A DNA stretch of 64,000 nt from Corynebacterium sp. HMSC04H06 (GCF_001815935.1 NZ_KV823401.1:1-64000), one strand, 5' to 3'. Shown: positions 1-10,516, counted from the first letter of the stretch. A program made the numbers and translations. Notes: generated by a model from the letters alone, not told the origin.

Positions 1-627
1 AAGTCGCGGCGCGGCGGGCGCGCGAACAACGCCCGCAAGGGCGGCAAGAATACCCGCACCCATTCCAAGTCCCGCGGCGGGCGCGGCGGCAACAACTCCC
101 GGCGCCAGGCGGCGGCCAGCCACATGACCACCCGGGACGAGACCTCGGCGGGCGGCCTGGTGGTCTCCGGCCTCGCCGAAGCCGGCCACGACGGCGGCGA
201 GGTGGATCTCACCCGCATCTACGTGGCGCTGATCGGCCGGCTCGACCGCCGGGGCCGCCTGCTGTGGTCCATGCCGAAGGGCCACGTAGAGCCCGGGGAG
301 CCGCGGCACACCACCGCCGAGCGCGAAGTCTGGGAGGAAACCGGCGTGCGCGGCGAGGTCTTCGCCGATCTGGGCACTATTGATTACTGGTTCGTCTCCG
401 ACGGGGTGCGCATCCACAAGACAGTGCACCACCACCTGCTGCGCTTCGTCGACGGCATCCTCAACGACGAGGACCCGGAGGTCACCGAGGTGGCCTGGAT
501 CCCCGTCTCCGAACTCATCGAGCATTTGGCCTACGCGGACGAGCGCAAGCTGGCCCGCATTGCCCACGACGTCCTGCCGGACATGGCCCGTCAGGAGGCA
601 GCTGCCGGGAAGGCCACGCCGCGGTGA
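1..627 (+). CDS. NUDIX hydrolase, 5' end outside window (MutT-like)
   Basis: NUDIX-fold pyrophosphohydrolase, expected to hydrolyse a nucleoside diphosphate-linked substrate in the cytoplasm. Counting from the ATG at 124, the NUDIX box covers about residues 53-75 (GHVEPGE ... REVWEETG), with all the Glu/Arg residues that bind the metal. The same frame stays open from base 1 to that ATG and encodes a Lys/Arg/Gly/Asn-rich low-complexity stretch, so the real start is probably left of the window and the protein carries a basic N-terminal tail. The stop overlaps the start of the next gene, which implies co-transcription. This position, next to the DUF6049 gene and the murJ-like gene, is the one held by mutT4-type genes in mycobacteria. 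The exact substrate cannot be told from sequence. Confidence 0.85.
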   Translation, partial: KSRRGGRANNARKGGKNTRTHSKSRGGRGGNNSRRQAAASHMTTRDETSAGGLVVSGLAEAGHDGGEVDLTRIYVALIGRLDRRGRLLWSMPKGHVEPGEPRHTTAEREVWEETGVRGEVFADLGTIDYWFVSDGVRIHKTVHHHLLRFVDGILNDEDPEVTEVAWIPVSELIEHLAYADERKLARIAHDVLPDMARQEAAAGKATPR

Positions 628-2855
628 TGGGACGCCGACTCCGCCGCCTCACCGCCGGTACGACCGCCTGCCTGGCCGTAGCGCTCGGAATCAGCACCGG
701 CGGCCCGGCGGCCGCCCCCGACGCGACCGCGCAGGATGCTGAATCCGCCGCCTGGGGCCAGGCGCGCCAGCCGGACCAGCTGGGCCTCGAGCTCATCGAG
801 GCCAACCCGGTCCAGGTGGGCGACGCGCTGACCGTGCGCTTCCGGATCCACAACCCGACCGATCAGGCCGTGGAGGACCTGCAGGTCACCACCCGGCGCG
901 GAGATGCGGTGGCCACCACCGCCGAGGCCCGCACGCAGCTGGCCCACGGCTCCTTCCCGTATTTCGGCGCCAGCGCCAACCCCGGGCCCCTGGGACCCGG
1001 GGAGACCCGGGAGGTCAGCCTGACGATCCCGACTGGGCTGGAGGGCGAAGGCTCTTTGGCCATGACCGAAGCCGGTATCTACCCGTTGCTCTACACGCTA
1101 ACCGGCACCCGCGATGGGGAACCGGTCAGCCTGTCGGAGGACCGCACCCTGCTCGACCTCGCCCCTAAACCGGACGAAAAGGAACAGGGCGAAGCCGCGG
1201 GCCCCGCGGCCGAAGACGCAGAAAACATAGAAGAGACAGAGAACTCCGAGCCCCACGACCTGTCCGTTATTTATCCGATTACTGACACGGTGGACATCGT
1301 GCCGGGGGATACCGGCGGGCAGTCGCTGATTTTGGAGTCCGATCACTTGGCCCAGTCCCTCTCGCCCGGGGGACGGCTGGATCGCCTGGTAGATAGCTAC
1401 CTGTCCCACGACTTGCAGGGCGCGGCCTGTGCGGCGTTGGACCCGGCGCTACTCAGCGTGGTCGAGCGCATGGAAGACGGCTACACCGTCCATGATTCCC
1501 GGCCCTCAGTGGCGCACCAGACCAAGCGCCTGCGCGATTCGTGGTTTAACGATGACGCGGACTACCGCGGCGAGACCGGGCAGGGCAGTAGGGCCGCCGG
1601 CGAGTGGCTGGCTAAGATCAAGCAACTCGACTGCGTTATGGCCATGCCCTGGGCGGACGCGGATCCTTCCGCCGTGCGCAATGTGGACAACGCCTGGCTC
1701 GACCACGAGGCCTTCGCGCACGGCGCCGAGATCATCGAGCGCCTGGCCGGCCGCCCGCTGGCCAGCAACGCCCTGGTGGGCAGCAAGGGCTACGTCACGG
1801 AAGACCTCGGCCGGCCCGCCGTCGTGGCCGATAACAGCATCTGGGAAGGCCAGGCGCTTTCCTTCGACGCATCTCTGGGGAGCCTGCTGGCCCAGACCGG
1901 GACGCGGCCGCAGACCACGGCCTATTCCAACCCGGAGCTGCGCTACGACTACCGGGTGGACTCCGTCCTCGCGCGGGACTTGAGCGCCGCCGCAGCACTC
2001 CGGCTAGGCGCCCAGGAGGAAGACACCCTGGCCGTGCTGCCCGCCACCCTGGAGCCGGCCACCGCCGACCAGGTGCTCGCCACGGGCGAGGCCGTACTGG
2101 GGGATCACACCGCGCGCGCCAAGCCAATTTCCGCGCTGTCGCTGGAAACCAACGAGGCGGCGGAGCAGGGTTTGCCGGCCGGCAGCCCCTACGTGGACCC
2201 GGCTGCTTTCGATGCCACCCAGACCGGGCGCGTCAAGCAGCAGGCGAAGTACGCCGACGAGCTGACCAAGATCATGGTCAACGATCCGCATATCGCACTG
2301 ACCCGCTACGGCTTTACCCAGCCGTTGCGCCACGATCTACTCACGGCGCTTTCGGCCACCCGGCGGACCAGCCTGCCGACCGCTAAGGAATCGGAAGAGG
2401 CTTCCACCCGGCGCCTGGACGCCAACTCGAACACGCTGCAGGAGCTGCGCTCCTCGGTGACGCTGTTGCCGCCCGGCAACGTCTACACGCGCGTCTCGGA
2501 GTCCTCGCCGCTGCTCATCGTGGCGGAAAACGGTCTGCCGCTGCCGGTGGAGGCCACGCTGGAGTACCAGGGCCCGGATAACGCCCGGTTGAACACGCCG
2601 GAGCGGGTTCGGATCCCCGCCACCGGCTCTATTACGGTGAACATGACCGCCGATCTGCCCGAGCAGACCGACCGCATCCGTATGGAACTGTGGCTGGCCA
2701 CCCCGGAATCCGACATGATCTCGCAGCCGATAAGTATCGCCGTGCAGACCCGAGCCGGTATCCTCAGTGTCTATGGCATCGGCATCGCCGCTGCACTCGC
2801 AGTAGGTTTGGCCCTTCTTTTTAAGGTCGGGCGCAAGAAGAAATCAGAGACGTAA
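624..2855 (+). CDS. DUF6049-type secreted/membrane-anchored protein
   Basis: Large extracytoplasmic protein of unknown biochemical role, in the position of mycobacterial Rv3909 just upstream of the murJ-like gene. The N-terminus (basic residues, then a hydrophobic run to about residue 30) is a signal peptide or anchor. A long Ala/Asp/Glu-rich ectodomain follows, and the C-terminus has one membrane helix (about residues 715-735, [19 protein letters not shown]) ending in RKKK, the pattern of a type I membrane protein. The GTG at 624 or the ATG at 627 is the start; both overlap the NUDIX stop codon. Only 19 bases separate it from the murJ-like gene, so the three genes look like an operon. Conservation of the order suggests a cell-envelope role, but this is inference. 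Confidence 0.75.
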   Translation: MMGRRLRRLTAGTTACLAVALGISTGGPAAAPDATAQDAESAAWGQARQPDQLGLELIEANPVQVGDALTVRFRIHNPTDQAVEDLQVTTRRGDAVATTAEARTQLAHGSFPYFGASANPGPLGPGETREVSLTIPTGLEGEGSLAMTEAGIYPLLYTLTGTRDGEPVSLSEDRTLLDLAPKPDEKEQGEAAGPAAEDAENIEETENSEPHDLSVIYPITDTVDIVPGDTGGQSLILESDHLAQSLSPGGRLDRLVDSYLSHDLQGAACAALDPALLSVVERMEDGYTVHDSRPSVAHQTKRLRDSWFNDDADYRGETGQGSRAAGEWLAKIKQLDCVMAMPWADADPSAVRNVDNAWLDHEAFAHGAEIIERLAGRPLASNALVGSKGYVTEDLGRPAVVADNSIWEGQALSFDASLGSLLAQTGTRPQTTAYSNPELRYDYRVDSVLARDLSAAAALRLGAQEEDTLAVLPATLEPATADQVLATGEAVLGDHTARAKPISALSLETNEAAEQGLPAGSPYVDPAAFDATQTGRVKQQAKYADELTKIMVNDPHIALTRYGFTQPLRHDLLTALSATRRTSLPTAKESEEASTRRLDANSNTLQELRSSVTLLPPGNVYTRVSESSPLLIVAENGLPLPVEATLEYQGPDNARLNTPERVRIPATGSITVNMTADLPEQTDRIRMELWLATPESDMISQPISIAVQTRAGILSVYGIGIAAALAVGLALLFKVGRKKKSET

Positions 2856-2874
2856 AAAGAGCTTAAGTTTTTCT

Positions 2875-5800
2875 ATGACCAACCAGCAGGGCCGCGAGGC
2901 TGAATCAGAATCCAGGCACGAAGAACCGAAACCCGCCGGCCTCCGCGGGCGGATCGTTTCGGCGTCGCCGCCGGCTCCCGTGCCCACCCGCCGCGAGCCG
3001 GTGAACGTGCCGGCCGCGGAGCCGGTGGAGGACAAGTCGGACCTGCGCGGCAAGAATGCCGATCAGTCCACCAGCGATCGCGACGTCGTGCGCGCGACCG
3101 GCACGATGGCCATCGCCACGCTGCTGTCGCGTATCACTGGCTTCCTCCGCCAGATGCTTATCGGCGCCACCCTGGGCGCGGCCGTCGGCACGGCGTTCAG
3201 CTCCGCCAACCAGATCCCCAACCTCGTCACCGAGATCGTGCTGGGCGCGGTGCTGACCTCGCTGGTGGTGCCGGTGCTGGTGCGCGCGGAGAAGGAGGAC
3301 TCCGACCGCGGCGAGGTCTTCATCCGCCGGCTGTTCACGCTGGCCTTTAGCCTGCTCGGCGTGGTCACGTTGCTCTCAGTGCTGTTTGCTCCGCTGCTGA
3401 CGGAGTTGATGCTGCCCGAAGATTCCAAGGCGAACTCGATCCAGGCGATCTCCTTTGCCTACTTCCTGCTGCCGCAGATTTTCTTCTACGGGCTCTTCGC
3501 GCTGTCCCAGGCGGTGCTCAACACGAAGAACATCTTCGGCCCGGGCGCGTGGGCGCCGGTGATCAACAACATCATCTCTATCTCGGTGCTGTTGATGTAC
3601 CGCTTCCTGCCGGGCAGCCTGCACCCGGACGCGCCCAGCCCGGTGACCGACCCGCACGTCATCCTGCTGGGCTTGGGCACCACCACGGGCGTGGTGGTCC
3701 AGGCCCTGATCCTGCTGCCGTACCTGAAAAAGGCCGGCATCAACATGCGTCCGATGTGGGGTCTGGACGACCGCATCAAGCAGTTCGGCAGCATGGCGGT
3801 GGCCATCATCGCTTACGTGGCCATTTCCCAGGCCGGCTACGTGGTCACCTCCCGGGTGGCCGCGCACGCCGACGCCGGTGCGCCGCTGGTCTACCAGAAC
3901 GCCTGGCTGCTGCTGCAGGTGCCCTACGGCATCATCGGCGTCACGCTGCTGACCGCCATCATGCCGCGGCTGTCGCGCAACGCGGCCGACGGCGACGTCG
4001 ACGGCGTGGTCCGGGACCTGACGCTGAGCTCCAAGCTGACCTTCATCGCGCTGATCCCGATCGTCATCTTCATGACGGCCTTCGGCACGCCAATCGCACG
4101 CGCTCTTTTCCAATACGGTTCCTACGGCGCCGACAGCGCCGAGCAGCTCGGCCTGACCATCAGCTTCTCCGCCTTCACACTGATCCCTTATGCGCTGGTG
4201 CTGCTGCATCTGCGCGTCTTCTACGCCCGCGAGGAAGCCTGGACCCCGACGTTTATCATCGCCGGCATCACCTTCACCAAGGTGGTGCTGACCCTGCTGG
4301 CGCCGTTGGTGGCCAGCACCCCGGAGCACGTGGTCATCCTGCTGGGTACCGCCAACGGCTTCGGCTTCATCTCCGGCGCGGTCATCGGCGCGTTCCTGCT
4401 CAAGCGCAAGCTGGGATCCCTGGGCGGCAAGGAGCTCAGCCGCACGATCGTGTGGGCCACGGTTTCCGGCGTAGTGGGCGTGGCCATCACGATGGCCGCG
4501 AACTGGCTGGTGGGCCTGGTGCTGCCGGATCCCATGCCGTCCATCTTCTACCTGCTGCGCGTTATCGTCTTCGGGATCCTCTTCGTCGTCATTACCGGCC
4601 TGGTGCTGTCCCGCTCCGGCCTGCCCGAGGTCCAGAACCTGGGCCGGGCCCTGCACCGCATCCCGGGCATGGCCCGCTTCATCAAAGTCGACAACTCCCA
4701 GGCCATCGAGGTCGAAGAGCCGGAGCTGCAGGAAATCCAGTCCGTGTTCACGCAGGACTCCTTCAACTCCTCGCCGGTCCCGCCGCCCATGTCGGCCGGC
4801 ATTGTCCGCGGCCCCCGGCTGGTCCCGGGCGCGCCCGTCTCCGACGGCCGCTTCCGCCTGCTCAAGGACCACGGATCCGTGGCCGGCGCCCGCTTCTGGC
4901 AGGCGCGCGAGCAGTCCACCGGCCGGACGGTGGCGCTGACCTTCGTGGACACCACCAACCAGGCGCCATTCGCGCCGGCAAACCCGGGCCAGGCCGCGCG
5001 CCGCTCCGCCGCGGTGGCCCGCAACACCCGCAAGCTGGGCGAGCTCGGCCTGACCTCGGTGGCGCCAAACATCGAGGTGCTGTCCTACCGCTCCGGCTGC
5101 CTGGTGGTGGCCGACTGGGTTGCCGGCACCGAGCTGAAGATGGTTGCCGCCTCCGACGGGCTGGACCCGCACGCGGTCGCCCACGCGATGGGCTACATGG
5201 TCGAGGACACCGCCACCGCCCACGAAGCCGGCGTGCTCATGGGCCTGGATCACCGCGACCGCATCCGGATCTCCACCGACGGCGTGGCCGTGCTGGCCTT
5301 CCCGGCGGTGCTGAGCGACGCCGCGGAGTCCACCGACCGTGAGAGCCTGAGCTCCGCACTCGACATGCTGGTCGAGTCGACCTCGCCCACGCCGAAGGTG
5401 CTGCGCGATATCGCCGCCGATGCTGAGCTCTCCGGCGAGGAGATAGCGGGCGAGGTGGAGCAGGCCTACCGGGAGCTGGACGCCGCGGGCGCGGACGACA
5501 AGGAAGACAAGGAGGAGGCGCTGGCCGCCGCGCAGGGCAAGACCCTGGCCGGAATTGCCCACCGCCTCTACGACTTCGCCCCGGACGATCCGGAAGGCGA
5601 TGAGGCCCTGCCGGTCAGCCAGCTGCCGGACGATACCCCGGAAGAGACCCCGGAACCGACCGCCGGCTTCGGCGGGCGCGGCTACTCGGGCTCCGGCGTG
5701 CTGCTCATCGGCGTACTCGCCACCATCTTCGTGGTGCTCATGGCGGCCCTGACCACCTGGGTGATGTCGATCCTGGGCAACAACACCGAGAACGCGCCGA

Positions 5801-6261
5801 TCAACACGGAGGCGGTCAAGCAGGCCGAGCCGACCCTGCTTTCCGGCCCGCCGCTGCTCCTCGATGCCCAGTCGGCCCACACCGTGCCGGCGAACAAGGA
5901 CGCCAAAGACCTCATCGACGGCGACAAGTCCACCCGCTGGTCCACCGAGAAGGCGGAGACCGGCGTGGTCCTGCGCCTTGAGGATCCGGTGCAGCTGCGC
6001 GACGTCATCATCGATCAGTCGGGGAGCTCCCAGGCGAAGGTGGAAATCTACGCGGTGGAGTCAGAGACCTTCGACCCCACGAACCCGCAGCTCGACGGGC
6101 TGCCGCAGCTGGCCAGCGAACCGCTACAGGGCTCGCGCACCTCGCTGGATCTGAAGGAGAAGCCGGAGTTCTACGACGGCCTGCTGGTCTGGATCAGCGA
6201 ACTGCCGAAGAATAAGAAGGCCACCCTGGCCGATATCCGCGTCGCCGGAGTGCCGCAGTAG
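2875..6261 (+). CDS. murJ: MurJ (MviN) lipid II flippase fused to pseudokinase and extracellular domain
   Basis: Predicted to flip lipid II across the membrane for peptidoglycan synthesis. The 1128-residue protein has four parts: a cytosolic charged tail (about 1-70); the multi-helix MOP-superfamily flippase core (about 75-610); a cytosolic protein-kinase-like domain (about 655-840) lacking recognisable HRD and DFG catalytic motifs; and a single membrane helix (about 940-968) followed by an extracytoplasmic domain with a discoidin-like look (DLIDGDKSTRWST). This arrangement is that of mycobacterial Rv3910, whose pseudokinase is phosphorylated by PknB and then bound by FhaA. Both pknB and fhaA are in this window, so the same checkpoint probably operates here. 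Most bacterial MurJ proteins have only the roughly 500-residue core. The start ATG lacks a strong ribosome-binding site but follows AAAAAGAGC. Confidence 0.93.
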   Translation: MTNQQGREAESESRHEEPKPAGLRGRIVSASPPAPVPTRREPVNVPAAEPVEDKSDLRGKNADQSTSDRDVVRATGTMAIATLLSRITGFLRQMLIGATLGAAVGTAFSSANQIPNLVTEIVLGAVLTSLVVPVLVRAEKEDSDRGEVFIRRLFTLAFSLLGVVTLLSVLFAPLLTELMLPEDSKANSIQAISFAYFLLPQIFFYGLFALSQAVLNTKNIFGPGAWAPVINNIISISVLLMYRFLPGSLHPDAPSPVTDPHVILLGLGTTTGVVVQALILLPYLKKAGINMRPMWGLDDRIKQFGSMAVAIIAYVAISQAGYVVTSRVAAHADAGAPLVYQNAWLLLQVPYGIIGVTLLTAIMPRLSRNAADGDVDGVVRDLTLSSKLTFIALIPIVIFMTAFGTPIARALFQYGSYGADSAEQLGLTISFSAFTLIPYALVLLHLRVFYAREEAWTPTFIIAGITFTKVVLTLLAPLVASTPEHVVILLGTANGFGFISGAVIGAFLLKRKLGSLGGKELSRTIVWATVSGVVGVAITMAANWLVGLVLPDPMPSIFYLLRVIVFGILFVVITGLVLSRSGLPEVQNLGRALHRIPGMARFIKVDNSQAIEVEEPELQEIQSVFTQDSFNSSPVPPPMSAGIVRGPRLVPGAPVSDGRFRLLKDHGSVAGARFWQAREQSTGRTVALTFVDTTNQAPFAPANPGQAARRSAAVARNTRKLGELGLTSVAPNIEVLSYRSGCLVVADWVAGTELKMVAASDGLDPHAVAHAMGYMVEDTATAHEAGVLMGLDHRDRIRISTDGVAVLAFPAVLSDAAESTDRESLSSALDMLVESTSPTPKVLRDIAADAELSGEEIAGEVEQAYRELDAAGADDKEDKEEALAAAQGKTLAGIAHRLYDFAPDDPEGDEALPVSQLPDDTPEETPEPTAGFGGRGYSGSGVLLIGVLATIFVVLMAALTTWVMSILGNNTENAPINTEAVKQAEPTLLSGPPLLLDAQSAHTVPANKDAKDLIDGDKSTRWSTEKAETGVVLRLEDPVQLRDVIIDQSGSSQAKVEIYAVESETFDPTNPQLDGLPQLASEPLQGSRTSLDLKEKPEFYDGLLVWISELPKNKKATLADIRVAGVPQ

Positions 6262-6345
6262 CTTTTCTTCCGCTGCGGCCCCGGCAGATTCCCGCAGCTA
6301 GCGGTTAGTTTATCCGTTAACTAAAAAGTTATCCCCTAGCAGGGG

Positions 6346-6373
6346 TTGACAGAGTTAAACCTTGGTGTATCAT
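6346..6373 (+). promoter_or_regulatory. sigma-A-like promoter of the yceI-family gene
   Basis: A perfect -35 hexamer TTGACA (6346-6351) is followed after 16 bases by TATCAT (6368-6373), placing transcription start near 6380 and leaving about 95 bases of untranslated leader before the ATG at 6474. This is the best match to a housekeeping promoter seen in the window. Confidence 0.7.
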
Positions 6374-6473
6374 CAGTTGTAGACGCATCAACAAACGGTG
6401 CGCGGAGAAATACATAGACTGGCGCTTGCCAAACAAACATCGCCTACTACACCGACTACTTCAAGGAGTAACA

Positions 6474-7007
6474 ATGACCAACCTCGCAGGTAACTTCGTT
6501 CTGGACCCGGCCCACACCACCATCGGCTTCGTCGCCCGCCACGCCATGGTGACCAAGGTCCGCGGCAACTTCACCGAGTTCGACTCCCACATCACCATCG
6601 CGGACAACATCGCTGACTCCCAGGCCAAAGCCACCATCAAGGCTGGCTCCATCGACTCCGGCAACGCCGACCGCGACAACCACGTCAAGGGCGAGGACTT
6701 CTTCAACGTTGAGTCCTTCCCGGAGATCACCTTCACCGCCACCGAGTTCAAGGTGGACGAGTCCGGCAACGGCTCCGTCACCGGCGACCTGACCATCAAG
6801 GGCACCACCAAGCCGGTCACCCTGGAGGTCGAGACCGACGGTATCGCCGAGGACCCGTTCGGCAACACCCGCCTGGGCTTCGAGGCCAAGGGCAAGATCA
6901 ACCGCACCGACTTCGGCGTTGACTTCAACGCCCCGCTCAAGACCGGCGGCGTGCTGGTCTCCGAGGAAATCAAGCTGGAGATCGAGGCCTCCGCTATCAA
7001 GCAGTAA
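6474..7007 (+). CDS. YceI family lipid-binding-like protein
   Basis: A 177-residue YceI-family protein. The family folds as an extended lipocalin-like barrel that binds polyisoprenoid-type lipids. The family pattern is clear: LDPAHTTIGFVARHAMVTKVRG at the start, DNHVKGEDFFNVESFPEITF in the middle and DFGVDFN near the end. No signal peptide is present, so unlike E. coli YceI this one seems cytoplasmic, as in many actinobacterial members. The ATG at 6474 is chosen because AAGGAG sits 6 bases upstream; an in-frame start at 6426 lies in what should be the leader. A strong promoter and a terminator bracket the gene, so it is monocistronic and probably well expressed. The codons are strongly biased to C-ending forms, which also suggests high expression. 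Confidence 0.9.
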   Translation: MTNLAGNFVLDPAHTTIGFVARHAMVTKVRGNFTEFDSHITIADNIADSQAKATIKAGSIDSGNADRDNHVKGEDFFNVESFPEITFTATEFKVDESGNGSVTGDLTIKGTTKPVTLEVETDGIAEDPFGNTRLGFEAKGKINRTDFGVDFNAPLKTGGVLVSEEIKLEIEASAIKQ

Positions 7008-7036
7008 GGCGCTCGCCTCCTTCCAGCCCCAACCAG

Positions 7037-7095
7037 ACCCCGGGTCGGCTCGTAGACTTTGCGAAGCCGATTCCGGGGTTTCCGGCGTTTTCAGG
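7037..7095 (+). terminator. hairpin terminator after yceI-family gene
   Basis: Arms 7037-7050 (ACCCCGGGTCGGCT) and 7075-7089 (AGCCGATTCCGGGGT) pair almost completely, followed by TTTCC. It lies between the yceI-family stop and the aminopeptidase gene. Confidence 0.6.
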
Positions 7096-7111
7096 CACTA
7101 CTGTGGTGGCT

Positions 7112-9664
7112 ATGACTTCGCAGACTGCCTCCGTGCCCGAACCCGCCACCCTCACCCAGGAGGCGGCGCGCCACCGCAGCGAGAACCTGCGGGTGGACTC
7201 CTACGATCTGCACCTGGATCTGAGCGCCGCGGCCACCCAAGCCACCTTCGGCGTGCACGTCGTCGTGGAGTTTTCCACCGCTGACCCGCACGTCTTCCTG
7301 GACTACCTGGGCGCCAGCGTGGATAGCGTCACCCTCAACGGCCAGCCGAGCCCGTTTGCCTTCGCCGACGGCTGGCTGACCCTCGACGACGTGCCGGTGG
7401 GCCAGACCGTGCGCCTCGAGGTCCACGGCCAGAGCCGCTATTCCCGCACGGGCCAGGGCCTGCACCGCATGGTGGACACGGCGGACGACGCCGTCTATAT
7501 CTATTCCCACCTGGAGCCCTCCGACGCCCGCCGCATCTTCCCGTGCTTCGACCAGCCGGACCTGAAAGCCGCCTTCAGCGTCCACATCACCGCCCCCGCC
7601 ACCTGGCAGGTGCTGTCCAACCAGCCGGAAGTCAGCCGCACCGACTGCGGCGACGACTGCGTAACCGTTAGCTTCGCACCCACCCCGCCGCTGTCGACCT
7701 ACCTGACCGCCTTCGCGGCCGGGCCCTACCGCGTGGTGGAGGACACCTGGGCCCCGGAGAGCGACAGCGCCCAGCCGATCCAGCTGCGGGCCTTCGCCCG
7801 TGCGTCCATGGCGGACTACCTCGACGCCGAGATCCTTGAGCTGACCCAGCAGGGCCTGGGCTTCTTCCACGCGCACTACGACTTCCCGTACCCGTGGGGC
7901 AAGTACGACTCCATCTTCGTGCCGGAATACAACCTGGGCGCCATGGAAAACCCGGGCCTGGTCACCTTCACGGAGAAGTACCTCTTCCGCTCGCAGGCTA
8001 CCCGCGCCCAGCACGCCGGGCGGGCGAACACCATCCTCCACGAGATGTCGCACATGTGGTTCGGCGACCTGGTGACCCCGCGCTGGTGGGACGATCTGTG
8101 GCTGAAGGAGTCTTTCGCCGAGTTCATGGGCGCGGATTCCTCGGTGGAGGCCACCACCTACACGGAGGCCTGGGCGAATTTCGCCGGCAGCCGCAAGAAC
8201 TGGGCCTGCCAGCAGGACCAGCTGCGCACCACGCACCCCATCAAGGCGGAGATCCTGGACGTGGACGCCGCCCGCCAGAACTTCGACGGCATCACCTACG
8301 CCAAGGGCGCCGCCGTGTTGAAGCAACTGGTCCACTACGTCGGCCGCGAGGCCTTCTACGCCGGTGCGCGGGACTATTTCGCCGCCCACGCCTTCGCCGC
8401 CGCTACCTTCGACAACTTCCTGGACGCGCTGGCTGGGCACACCGACCGCGACCTGCCGGAGTGGGCGCGGCACTGGCTGCGCACCACCGGCATCGACAGC
8501 CTGCGCCCGAAGGTCACCGGCACCACAACCATCGAGCACCTCTCCGTTCTCAGCGAGGACCCGGAATCCACCCGCCCGCACCGCCTGGACGTGACGCTGC
8601 TGGACGAGCGCTTGCGAAAGCAGGCCACCTTCGACGTCGATATTGCAGCGGGCGCCGGAGCCACGGAGATCCCCGCTGCCGCCGGGCTGGACCTGCCCGC
8701 GCTGGTTGTGGTCAACGACTCGGACCACGCCTACGCCAAGGTGGGCTTCAACGACCGTTCCCTGGAGACCATCCGCACCCGACTATCCGAGATCGACAGC
8801 GATCTGACCCGGGCGGTGATCTGGACCGGGGTGTGGAACATGACCCGCGACGGCGCTTGGCCGGTCAGCCAGTACGTGGAGACGGTCACCCGCCACGCCG
8901 CCGCGGAGACCAACGCGACTTTGCTTGCCACCGCGCTGAACAACGCGCACTACGCGATCAACTGCTTCGTGCCAGAGGCCGAGCAGGACCCGGCCCGCAC
9001 CAACTTCGCGGACCGGCTCTGGGACCTCCTCCACCGGGCAGCGCCCGGCTCCGACGAGCAGCTCATCCTGACCCGCAGCACGATTGCCGCCCTGGCCGCC
9101 GCGCCCGGCGACGCCCCTATCGCGCGCCTGAAGGAGCTGCTGGACGGGCAGCTTGCCGGTCTGCGCCTCGATCCGGATGTGCGCTGGTCCCTGGTCAAGG
9201 CCCTGCGCGCCCGCGACGCCTTCAGCGCCGAGGATCTGGCGGCGGAGCAGGCTAACGATGCCACGCTGACCGGCGCCGCAGCCGCCCTCGGCGCGCGCTA
9301 TTCCACCCCGGACGCCGCCACCAAGCGCGAGGTTTTCGACCTGGTAACCACCCCGGAGAAGTTCTCCAACGCCCAGATCGACTCCCTGTTGGCTGCCTTC
9401 AACGCCCCGCGCTCGAAGGCCCTGCGCGAGCCCTTCGCCCAGGCCTATTTCGATAAGCTGTCGCACCTCTGGGAGTCCCACCCCATCGAGATTGCCAACC
9501 GGCTGGTCCGCGGCCTCTACCCGTACCTGCCGGACAGTGACGCGGCCACCACCGCCTTTATCGAGAGCCACCAGCCCCCGCGCGCGCTGGCCCGCGTGCT
9601 GACCGAATGCCAGGACGAGCTGCGCCGCCGGCAGGCCGTGAAGGCCTCGCCGGCCCGGCACTAG
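7112..9664 (+). CDS. pepN: aminopeptidase N (M1 zinc metallopeptidase)
   Basis: Broad-specificity cytoplasmic aminopeptidase removing N-terminal residues from peptides. From the ATG at 7112, the substrate-binding GAMEN motif is at about residues 276-280 and the zinc site HEMSH at about 310-314, followed by the downstream KESFAEF with the third ligand Glu. The length (850 residues) and C-terminal helical region match the ERAP/PepN-type actinobacterial enzymes. An in-frame GTG at 7103 is an alternative start; neither has a good ribosome-binding site, so the transcript may be leaderless or nearly so. The gene stands alone between a terminator and sigM. The identification as M1 aminopeptidase is firm; peptide preference is not predictable. 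Confidence 0.95.
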   Translation: MTSQTASVPEPATLTQEAARHRSENLRVDSYDLHLDLSAAATQATFGVHVVVEFSTADPHVFLDYLGASVDSVTLNGQPSPFAFADGWLTLDDVPVGQTVRLEVHGQSRYSRTGQGLHRMVDTADDAVYIYSHLEPSDARRIFPCFDQPDLKAAFSVHITAPATWQVLSNQPEVSRTDCGDDCVTVSFAPTPPLSTYLTAFAAGPYRVVEDTWAPESDSAQPIQLRAFARASMADYLDAEILELTQQGLGFFHAHYDFPYPWGKYDSIFVPEYNLGAMENPGLVTFTEKYLFRSQATRAQHAGRANTILHEMSHMWFGDLVTPRWWDDLWLKESFAEFMGADSSVEATTYTEAWANFAGSRKNWACQQDQLRTTHPIKAEILDVDAARQNFDGITYAKGAAVLKQLVHYVGREAFYAGARDYFAAHAFAAATFDNFLDALAGHTDRDLPEWARHWLRTTGIDSLRPKVTGTTTIEHLSVLSEDPESTRPHRLDVTLLDERLRKQATFDVDIAAGAGATEIPAAAGLDLPALVVVNDSDHAYAKVGFNDRSLETIRTRLSEIDSDLTRAVIWTGVWNMTRDGAWPVSQYVETVTRHAAAETNATLLATALNNAHYAINCFVPEAEQDPARTNFADRLWDLLHRAAPGSDEQLILTRSTIAALAAAPGDAPIARLKELLDGQLAGLRLDPDVRWSLVKALRARDAFSAEDLAAEQANDATLTGAAAALGARYSTPDAATKREVFDLVTTPEKFSNAQIDSLLAAFNAPRSKALREPFAQAYFDKLSHLWESHPIEIANRLVRGLYPYLPDSDAATTAFIESHQPPRALARVLTECQDELRRRQAVKASPARH

Positions 9665-9770
9665 GAGCCCCTTCCCGAGAAAACTTCGCCTCCCCGAGTG
9701 GCGCAGGTCGCAAAAATAAGGTGGAATAGGAGTCACCATCACTTTTTAAAACTCGGGGGTGTTTCAAGCG

Positions 9771-10436
9771 ATGGGCTCGGGGGAGACTCTATCCAGCCAT
9801 AAAACTGACCAAGCAGATCACACAGACAACACAGACAACACAACCAGCACAAGCAACGCAAACAGCGCGAGCAGGACTGACAACACGGGACGCGACAAGA
9901 CCGATCAGGAACTCGTCGACGCGTATATCGGGGGAGACGGCAAGGCGTTTTCCGCCATCGTGGAGCGCCACCGCTCGCGCCTGACCACCGTGGCGCGGCG
10001 GTACACGCACAACGACACGGACGCCCAAGACATCGTGCAGGAGGCGCTGCTGCGTGCCAGCCGGAAGCTGCACACCTACCGGCGGGAGGCCCGGCTGGGC
10101 ACCTGGCTGCACCGGCTGGTGATGAACTCCGGCTACGACTTCCTCAATCACCGCTCCAACCGGGAGAATTATTCCCTGGACGCGGGCGTCGTGGACGAGG
10201 ACTACAACCACCTTTTGGCCTGCACCGACGACCGGGACGTGGACCTGCGGTTGACGCTCAGCGCCGCGCTGCGCCTGCTGCGCCCGGATCAACGGGTGGC
10301 GTTGTGGCTGATCGACGTCGCCGGCTTCGACGTGGCCGAGGTCGCCCGCCAGCAGGGCGTGGCGCCCGGGACCATCAAGTCCCGCCGCGCCCGGGCCAAG
10401 GGGGTCCTTAAAGAAGCCATCTCCTTTAGCCCGTGA
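9771..10436 (+). CDS. sigM: ECF sigma factor SigM
   Basis: Extracytoplasmic-function RNA polymerase sigma factor. Region 2 (about residues 45-110: DELVDAYIGG-like start, DAQDIVQEALLRASRKLHTYR) and region 4 (QQGVAPGTIKSRRARAKGVL, the -35-recognising helix-turn-helix) are both present, with the short linker typical of ECF factors. It sits directly upstream of trxB-trxA, exactly as corynebacterial and mycobacterial sigM, which responds to oxidative (disulphide) stress and controls thioredoxin and Fe-S repair genes. The first 45 residues are Asp/Thr/Asn-rich and low complexity. A GTG at 9759 gives an alternative start four codons longer. No anti-sigma gene is adjacent. Confidence 0.88.
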   Translation: MGSGETLSSHKTDQADHTDNTDNTTSTSNANSASRTDNTGRDKTDQELVDAYIGGDGKAFSAIVERHRSRLTTVARRYTHNDTDAQDIVQEALLRASRKLHTYRREARLGTWLHRLVMNSGYDFLNHRSNRENYSLDAGVVDEDYNHLLACTDDRDVDLRLTLSAALRLLRPDQRVALWLIDVAGFDVAEVARQQGVAPGTIKSRRARAKGVLKEAISFSP

Positions 10437-10516
10437 GAAACCGGCGAATGGTTAAGGTTGTGTATCAACTTCCCACAGGCCCGCGCTGTCGATGCGGGAG
10501 TTTTCCCTAGACCGAG

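Noticed and set aside
3376..5880. 834-codon minus-strand open frame opposite murJ
   Set aside because: Antisense shadow caused by the high GC third-position bias of murJ; translation is His/Gly/Arg/Ala-rich without domains.
7091..8728. 545-codon minus-strand open frame opposite pepN
   Set aside because: Same GC-bias artefact; the pepN frame has all M1 motifs.
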